DNA from: Planctomycetota bacterium
Lineage (GTDB): Bacteria; Planctomycetota; Brocadiia; Brocadiales; Brocadiaceae
Direction: 5' to 3'
DNA: 64,000 nucleotides
Assembly (NCBI GenBank): GCA_016873165.1
Contig: VGXV01000003.1
Span: 62,001-126,000, forward strand
The notes under the pieces are model-generated. The model was not told the origin of the DNA. It worked only from the letters and a program-made list of their open reading frames with translations, and ran no database searches. The first letter of the stretch is position 1. Each line of letters opens with the position of its first letter. The position numbers and the translations under genes were made by a program. Of this stretch, positions 58,934 through 64,000 are shown one piece after another.

Positions 58934-61579
58934 TTATTCTCCTTTTCTTGTTTCTGCTATTGGCAGCGTAATTTTAATCTTTGTAAAATGTCCTTCACGG
59001 CTTTCAATTTCTAATGTGCCATTATAATTGTTAATAATGTCATTGCAAATACTCAGTCCCAACCCTGTTCCCTTTCCTTTTGGTTTTGTGGTGAAAAAAG
59101 GCGTCAGCGCTTTTTCCAATTTGTCATGGGGTATTCCGGCGCCCCTGTCATGAAAAACGATTTTTATATGCGGCGCTTCGTTCAATAGTATTTCCGATGC
59201 GGTGATATCAATAATCTTGTTTTTGTGCTGATTGGGATATTTTTCATTCAGGGCGTAACGGGAGTTGTTAAGAATATTTAAAAAAACCTGCTGTATTCGC
59301 TGCGGATGAACGATAATTTTTGGCAAATTTTCAGGAATGCGTATTTTCAGATTAATACCCTCCTTTCGCATAATTGTTCCGCTGAAAGTAAGGGTATCGG
59401 CAAACAATTCATGTACGCTGCACTTGATTTTTTCTTCATCCGTATCCCTGACAAAGGAAAGAAGGCATTTTGTTACATTTGCAATGCGTTGGGATTCTTT
59501 TATAATCATGTTTACCATATCATGGTCCATCTTTTTCCCTCGTAAGGAATCCATAATCAACAATTCGGCGCAATTAATCACGCCGTAAATGGGGTTGTTG
59601 ATTTCATGCGCTACGCTTGCCGCCAGTTCTCCTATTGTGGCCAGTTGGCCCGCGCGCAGGGATTTTTCCCTTGCCAGCAATTCTTCCGTCATATCGCTGG
59701 CAACCATAATGACATGGTTGATTTTGTTTTCTTCCTCTTTTACGGGAAAGACTTTTATATCCCAAAACCGGTTATCCGGAGTAAAAAATTGCGTATTTTC
59801 CGTTTTTCCCGTTTGGAAGCATTTTTGAACAAGACAGCCTTCGCAAGGGACGGAGCGGTGAAACCATACATTATAGCACTGGTGTTCTTTTCCGTTATGA
59901 ATCTTTTTTTCGAAGATTATTTTTGCGGCACGGTTTTCCCATAATATTTCCAATTCAGGGGAAAGCAGGATCAGAGGTTTTTCAATGGCGTCCAAAAGGG
60001 CGTTAAACTGGCTGGAAAGCTTTCTGTAGTTGCTTTCACTCTCAAGCAGCACTATTTCCATCTGCTTGCGTTCGGTAATATCCTCCTTCACCGCCAAAAA
60101 GTTTGCAATGACTCCTTCGGCATTTCTTACCGGCGAGATAAAAACGGATTCCCAGTAAAATTCGCCGGTCTTTTTTCTTGCGCATAATTCTCCTTTCCAT
60201 ATGTCGCCGGAAGCAACTGTTTGCCATAGCTGCCTGTATTCTTTAGACGATATCCCCTCCGGTTTCAGAAATTCTAAATGCTGCCCGAGAATATCTTCAT
60301 TCGTGTATCCGGTAATTCCGGTAAATACCGGGTTTACATATTCTATGATTCCTTTCGGGTCGGTAATGATTATCACAGAGGGGCTTTGTTCAATGGCGCG
60401 GGACAGTTTGAGTATTTCGTTTTCGGCCTTTCTGCGCTCTGTGCTGTCAACGATATTTGCCACAAAGGCGGGAGAATGTTCAAACGTGGAAAGCTGCAAA
60501 TTGACTTCAATGTTGTATAAGGTGCCGTCCTTCCTTCGGTGAACAGCCGAAAAATGTATATTCCCCTTTGCCCCCGTCCGGAGAGGTTCGATAAGTGTAT
60601 CAAATGATTCTGAAGTAAATTCCGGTTTCAGGTCCAGCGGGGTAAGCCGCCTGAGTTCGGCAAGGGAATATCCTGTATTTATTACAGCAGTTTTGTTTAC
60701 ATGGATGAATAGGAGGGTTTTTGCATCAAATATGTATATTTCGTTTGACGAGTTATCCAATACCTCAGCAAAACCCATGATGAGGTCCGTGGCTAATTTT
60801 TGCTCCGTTATATCCTGAACGATGCCAAGAGAACGCAAAGGGATTCCCTGCGGATCATATTCCGTAGTACATTTTTCACGTACGAATTTGACAGCGCCGT
60901 CTTTCATCAGCAGGCGGTGTTCAATATCGTAGAGGGTTTTGTTTTTTAAGGAATCTGTATAAGCCGTGTTTACGCGTTCTCTGTCTTCGGGATGGACTGT
61001 TTCAAGAAATGCCTCATAGGAAGCCTTGAATTTTTTGGGATCTATATCGAAAATCCGGTATATCTCATCAGACCAATAGAGCGTGTTGGTAACAAGGTCT
61101 AATTCCCAATGGCCTAATTTTGCAATCCGTTCAGCCTGCTCAAGCCTTTGTTTGCTTTCCTGCAGTGATTTTATTAAATTACGGCGCTCAGTAATGTAAT
61201 TCCATTCGCGAATAAACCTTCTGCAAATACGTGGCAAATCGGCAAACATTTCTTTCGACTTTACAAGGTAATCCAGCGCTCCGGCCTTCATTGCCCTGAC
61301 GGCAGCCTGCTCATCGCCATAACCGGTCATGATTACTACCGGATAGGATAATTTTTCCTTGTTGCCGGGGATAAGTCCAATGCCCTTTCCATCGGGCAGA
61401 TTATAATCGACTATCGCTATATCCGGAATACACTCTGCAACACGTTCTCTTGCCGCCCGGAGGGTATGCGCAACCGTAATGCTTACCTCATGGATGTGGT
61501 CTTCAAATGAACGAATGATTAATTCCACATGGGGCTTTTCGTTTTCGACGAGCAATATGTTCATCTTTTTTTGTGTCAT
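58934..61579 (-). CDS. REC-multi-PAS histidine kinase with cysteine cluster
   Basis: About 881 residues from MTQKKMNILLVENE (a longer frame reaches 61603). N-terminal receiver (phospho-acceptor in AIVDYNLPDGKG). Then four PAS-type domains: about 145-270 (WSDEIYRIFD), 270-395 (SLAELRRLTP), 395-515 (VIIITDPKGIIEYVNPVFTG) and a fourth with CYNVWFHRSVPCEGCLVQKC. HisKA (GELAASVAHEINNPIYGVIN) and HATPase (NILNNSRYALNE, GAGIPHDKLEKAL, GTGLGLSICNDII) follow. No membrane helix. The last PAS plus kinase core is clearly paralogous to the gene downstream. First gene of the three-gene signalling operon. Confidence 0.88.
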   Translation of the reverse strand: MTQKKMNILLVENEKPHVELIIRSFEDHIHEVSITVAHTLRAARERVAECIPDIAIVDYNLPDGKGIGLIPGNKEKLSYPVVIMTGYGDEQAAVRAMKAGALDYLVKSKEMFADLPRICRRFIREWNYITERRNLIKSLQESKQRLEQAERIAKLGHWELDLVTNTLYWSDEIYRIFDIDPKKFKASYEAFLETVHPEDRERVNTAYTDSLKNKTLYDIEHRLLMKDGAVKFVREKCTTEYDPQGIPLRSLGIVQDITEQKLATDLIMGFAEVLDNSSNEIYIFDAKTLLFIHVNKTAVINTGYSLAELRRLTPLDLKPEFTSESFDTLIEPLRTGAKGNIHFSAVHRRKDGTLYNIEVNLQLSTFEHSPAFVANIVDSTERRKAENEILKLSRAIEQSPSVIIITDPKGIIEYVNPVFTGITGYTNEDILGQHLEFLKPEGISSKEYRQLWQTVASGDIWKGELCARKKTGEFYWESVFISPVRNAEGVIANFLAVKEDITERKQMEIVLLESESNYRKLSSQFNALLDAIEKPLILLSPELEILWENRAAKIIFEKKIHNGKEHQCYNVWFHRSVPCEGCLVQKCFQTGKTENTQFFTPDNRFWDIKVFPVKEEENKINHVIMVASDMTEELLAREKSLRAGQLATIGELAASVAHEINNPIYGVINCAELLIMDSLRGKKMDHDMVNMIIKESQRIANVTKCLLSFVRDTDEEKIKCSVHELFADTLTFSGTIMRKEGINLKIRIPENLPKIIVHPQRIQQVFLNILNNSRYALNEKYPNQHKNKIIDITASEILLNEAPHIKIVFHDRGAGIPHDKLEKALTPFFTTKPKGKGTGLGLSICNDIINNYNGTLEIESREGHFTKIKITLPIAETRKGE

Positions 61580-61625
61580 AGGAATAACATTATAACAAAA
61601 CAACTACATTGTAAAAGTCTCCAAA

Positions 61626-61865
61626 GGCCTAATTCATGTTTAGGAATTTCAAAGCTGTAGAACGAAGCGATTGCTTCGTTCGTGCGAAGTGGCACTTCGC
61701 TCTACATCTTTACATCGAAAAAGCTGCCGAAGGCCTAATTCATGTTCAGGAATTTCAAAGCTGTAGAACGAAGCGATTGCTTCGTTCGTGCGAAGTAGCA
61801 CTTCGCTCTACATCTTTACATCGAAAAAGCTGCCGAAGGCCTAATTTAACGTTTAGGAATTTCAA
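61626..61865. repeat. Tandem array of a 106-bp family E unit
   Basis: Two full copies and a partial third, period 106 bp, with copies beginning at 61626, 61732 and 61838 (GGCCTAATT). Each unit runs TTAGGAATTTCAAAG, then palindromes GAACGAAGCGATTGCTTCGTTC-like (ACGAAGCGATTGCTTCGT) and GTGCGAAGTGGCACTTCGC, to GGCCTAATTCATGTT. It lies upstream of the signalling operon, just outside the 889-residue kinase start. Confidence 0.82.
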
Positions 61866-62006
61866 AGTTGAGATTCTTGCGAGTTCAGATTTGTAATCCA
61901 ATGTCATTAAGTTAAGGGTTGTATTTACGGCTTTCACTTAACACCGGCTGAACAGTTGCTTTACCTTAATAGTTTTTCAATAATAACGATATTGCCGCAT
62001 AGTGCA

Positions 62007-62073
62007 GGGGCGAAGCATTTGCATAAATTGTCATAAATGCATTTATACCCAAACGGGCAAATGCTTCGCCCCC
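62007..62073. repeat. Long hairpin with GCGAAGCATTTGC arms
   Basis: GGGGCGAAGCATTTGC and GCAAATGCTTCGCCCC around a 34-base loop, then GCTTTTT. The GC-rich stem followed by Ts resembles a terminator, but no gene ends nearby on either strand, so it may be another repeat. Confidence 0.6.
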
Positions 62074-62165
62074 GCTTTTTATAAAACCAAATTACCTCTA
62101 AATCCAGATTTGTTTGACTATATGTTAGCTTTTTGAAAACGTAACAGTTCACCCCTTCCGGATTG

Positions 62166-62277
62166 TCCCGGTATTTGAAAAGGACCCACCCCTAAATCCC
62201 CTCCCGGGAGGGGATTTAGGGGTGGGTTAAAAGAAAAGTCGTTGGGATTTTTGTCTTTTAAAACCCAACCTGATTAA
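62166..62277. repeat. Family E-like core with CCCCTCCCGGGAGGGG palindrome
   Basis: ACCCACCCCTAAATCCCCTC, the perfect palindrome CCTCCCGGGAGG, AGGGGATTTAGGGGTGGGTT, then AGTCGTTGGGATTTTTGTC and AAACCCAACCTGATT. Its right half matches the family E copies at 26083-26253 and 30025-30169. The usual left end is not seen. Confidence 0.65.
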
Positions 62278-62286
62278 ATTCCGGGT

Positions 62287-62424
62287 ATTACTTTAGTTTT
62301 TTAAAAAACATGATTTCTCAGCTATTCTGCAACCCTGACAGAGTTTCAGAACCCTGTCAGGGTTAAACCGGTAAGCAAGATTTACCTTATGTTGTCACAG
62401 TTTTTCAAAAAACCAAAGTGATAC
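62287..62424. repeat. Family B element with CCCTGACAGGG core, copy 6
   Basis: Left end ATTACTTTAGTTTTTTAAAA, right end TTTTTCAAAAAACCAAAGTG. The core CAACCCTGACAGAGTTTC / ACCCTGTCAGGGTTAAACC and the AAGATTTACCTTATGTT tail match 3583-3718. Confidence 0.8.
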
Positions 62425-62627
62425 AATCCCGGATTTTGTGTTGCTGAGATTCCATGTATCACAATTATCAGTATGATCCACACAAGCAAAAATTATTCCA
62501 AGGGCTTTTACGCAGAGAATATGAAAACAACGGCATAGGGCTATAGCCAAACAAAGGTTGCTGAATGTATTTTTATAGTATCTGCCAAATAGTATCTCCT
62601 CTTTATTGTTTCTTAAACCCGTTTTTG

Positions 62628-62674
62628 GGAAATATTCCCACTTTTGGGAAATTTCCCAAAGTGGGAATATTCTC
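62628..62674. repeat. 47-bp near-palindrome of GGGAAAT/ATTCCC units
   Basis: Centred on GGGAAATTTCCC (62646-62657). Outward on each side are CCCACTTTT / AAAGTGGG and GAAATATTC / GAATATTC, with one indel between arms. It can fold into a long hairpin. It matches none of the other repeat families. Confidence 0.65.
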
Positions 62675-62943
62675 ACTTTTCTCCTGTATTTTTCTTCACT
62701 ATAAAAAACTGTTTTACAACAAAAATCAAATACATGATTTTTTGCTCATCAATGTAAATACACAGTTTTGCGTAATCAAAACCGGTTCCTCAAAGAAAAA
62801 TACATTTATGAGATTTCAGTGATTTTCGCTTTGGTATCCGAATTGCTAAGTCGTATCGGGTGTATCAATTCAACACCTATGGAATATATTCTTATATAAG
62901 TTTCGCATTTTTTGTCATTACCAGGGATGGGGAGAGTTGGGGG

Positions 62944-62980
62944 AACCCTGACAGGGGGGTCCGAACCCTGTCAGGGTTTG
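62944..62980. repeat. CCCTGACAGGG core outside family B ends
   Basis: AACCCTGACAGGGG then GAACCCTGTCAGGGTTTG. This is the core found in the family B elements at 3583-3718 and 62287-62424, but here it is followed by GGCTAATTTAATGTTCAC and AAGGAATTT, which resemble family E boundary sequence. Confidence 0.6.
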
Positions 62981-63050
62981 AAATCAATGGCTAATTTAAT
63001 GTTCACAAGGAATTTAGTCAGAAAACGGTACCACACCCCTGAATCCCCTT

Positions 63051-63078
63051 GTAGAGACGCAATGCATTGCGTCTCCAC
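63051..63078. repeat. GTAGAGACGCA palindrome, copy 3
   Basis: GTAGAGACGCAATGCATTGCGTCTCCAC, the same palindrome as 20140-20167 and 24665-24692 with one changed base. It lies about 75 bp before the start of the final gene. Confidence 0.65.
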
Positions 63079-63153
63079 GCTTCTCGTTTTCCCCTCTAAA
63101 AAGGGAGAGGGTGGCAGCGAATAGTTGTATCGGTTATTTTGCAGTGAGAAAAA

Positions 63154-64000
63154 ATGATTTCAAAATTTAAAATTTTTCTGCCGAAGCAAATAAATCCTGC
63201 TGGAATTCTCACAAAACAGGGAAAACTGCAAGATCATTTCAAAGAATGGAATGACCGCTTTGGCAGCCTTAAAAAATTGATTGAAACATTGCAAAGCGGT
63301 TCGGAGGAGAAGTTTCTCCATATCGGACAGAGACTTCAGGAATTTGCCGCCGGTTCAAAAAAATTATCGGAAATGACGGAGGCTATCTCCCAGCTTGCCT
63401 CCGGGAAAGAAATCAACGATGCAATCGACGGGCTGAAAGAGCAGTTGGCAATAATGTCACGTTACTTTGGAAAGGAGAACGGAGCGTCAAACGGCGGCAT
63501 GGAAAAACTCAACCGCATTATAGGGGCAACACACTGGCTGGAAACAACCTGTGATGAGTTTTCCCGCTTAACCAGGATGCTGCGGTTTTTAAGCATTTCC
63601 ATTCGGATAGAAAATGCGCGCCTTGACCGGAGCAATACGTCAGGATTCCATGATGTTTCCGATGATGTAAAAATACTTGCGGATGAAATAGACGTTAAAT
63701 CGGGCAATGTTATGGAAAACACAAAATCCCTGTCCGTTACCGTGCAAAGTTCCCTAGCAAAAACCGGGGAACTTACACATATACAAAAAAACTCTGCCGT
63801 AAAACTCCTCGAAGATGCCCAGGCAAGTCTGGTTTCATTGGTGGGGTTGAAGGAAAAATCATCGGACGTCTCTTCCCGGATTGCCGCCCGTTCCTCTGAA
63901 ATATACAAAAATATCGGCAGCGCCGTTGCTTCGCTTCAGTTTCATGACATTACACGGCAACAACTGGAACACGTGAGAGATATCCTGAAAAATCTCCGGG
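63154..64000 (+). CDS. MCP-like helical protein, 3'-truncated by the window edge
   Basis: Open from ATG at 63154 (MISKFKIFLPKQINPAGILT) to the window end, 282 residues visible. It is almost wholly helical and has no membrane segment. LQEFAAGSKKLSEMTEAISQ and KSSDVSSRIAARSSEIYKNI resemble the heptads of methyl-accepting chemotaxis signalling domains, and the last part has SLQFHDITRQQLEHVRDIL, a motif recurrent in cytosolic MCP-like proteins. Function (receptor-like signalling) is inferred. The rest of the protein, where a signature hairpin or further domain would lie, is outside the window. GC-rich codon use at third positions looks ordinary for this genome. Confidence 0.75.
   Translation, partial: MISKFKIFLPKQINPAGILTKQGKLQDHFKEWNDRFGSLKKLIETLQSGSEEKFLHIGQRLQEFAAGSKKLSEMTEAISQLASGKEINDAIDGLKEQLAIMSRYFGKENGASNGGMEKLNRIIGATHWLETTCDEFSRLTRMLRFLSISIRIENARLDRSNTSGFHDVSDDVKILADEIDVKSGNVMENTKSLSVTVQSSLAKTGELTHIQKNSAVKLLEDAQASLVSLVGLKEKSSDVSSRIAARSSEIYKNIGSAVASLQFHDITRQQLEHVRDILKNLR

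Noticed and set aside
62007-62073. rho-independent terminator
   Set aside because: The loop is 34 bases and no coding region ends within several hundred bases on the relevant strand, so it is listed as a repeat.
62395-62676. 93-codon minus-strand frame
   Set aside because: It crosses the family B end and the 47-bp palindrome, has no recognisable motif and no ribosome binding site.
63462-63908. 148-codon minus-strand frame at the right edge
   Set aside because: It is the antisense of the MCP-like coding region, which has better features and is open to the window end.

Overview
The window reads as chromosomal DNA of an anammox bacterium (Planctomycetota, Brocadiales), most likely Candidatus Kuenenia or a close relative. 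This rests on inference from gene content: a Rieske/cytochrome b operon that also carries an NAD(P)-linked flavoprotein and an eight-haem cytochrome c, an archaeal-type PEP carboxylase, very large exported Ig-like proteins, many PAS-rich sensor kinases, and intergenic spaces full of short inverted-repeat elements. No rRNA or tRNA gene, CRISPR array, prophage or complete insertion sequence was recognised.

Layout. 1-3.2 kb: the end of hisA, a TerC-type membrane protein and an AmpG-like permease. 3.7-10.2 kb: a 1779-residue exported multidomain protein and a smaller exported protein with a related C-terminal domain, separated by a frameshifted four-helix-bundle gene between inverted repeats. 10.4-14.2 kb: a frameshifted TDT-family transporter, a PII protein, an exported GlcG/HbpS-like protein and a truncated IS200-type transposase. 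14.3-18.8 kb: a hybrid sensor kinase abutting an OFA-family MFS transporter and a small membrane protein that may be its partner. 19.1-26.0 kb: folD, an arylsulfotransferase-like/SBBP propeller pair, a Nudix hydrolase and an HPF-cold-shock fusion. 26.3-33.4 kb: the respiratory operon, in order of transcription Rieske, cytochrome b6-like, a 50-residue one-helix protein, FAD/NAD(P) oxidoreductase, subunit-IV-like, octahaem cytochrome c. 33.7-43.5 kb: an AAA-family ATPase, exported acetolactate decarboxylase, cyclophilin, PilZ, HD and PpiC proteins, hemerythrin, phosphofructokinase and a REC-PAS-HD-GYP regulator. 44.7-55.5 kb: sulfurtransferase, NnrU/ICMT-like protein, ABC-F ATPase, archaeal-type PEPC, a MntA/HepT pair, a lipoprotein, HtpG and a RelE/Phd-type pair. 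55.6-61.6 kb: a three-gene signalling operon of two PAS histidine kinases and a sigma-54 activator. The window ends inside an MCP-like coding region.

How the genes fit together. The central respiratory operon would pass electrons between quinone, NAD(P) and c-type haems. Its cytochrome b has the histidine spacing and the extra cysteine of cytochrome b6. Inverted copies of one repeat flank its last two genes. The MFS transporter is coupled to its own sensor kinase. c-di-GMP (PilZ, HD-GYP), PII and sigma-54 genes add regulation.

The most unusual feature at the DNA level is a set of small non-autonomous elements. At least five types of end are present, enclosing palindromic cores that recur with different ends. 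They lie inside operons, at the broken end of a transposase and at the broken 5' side of a transporter gene.
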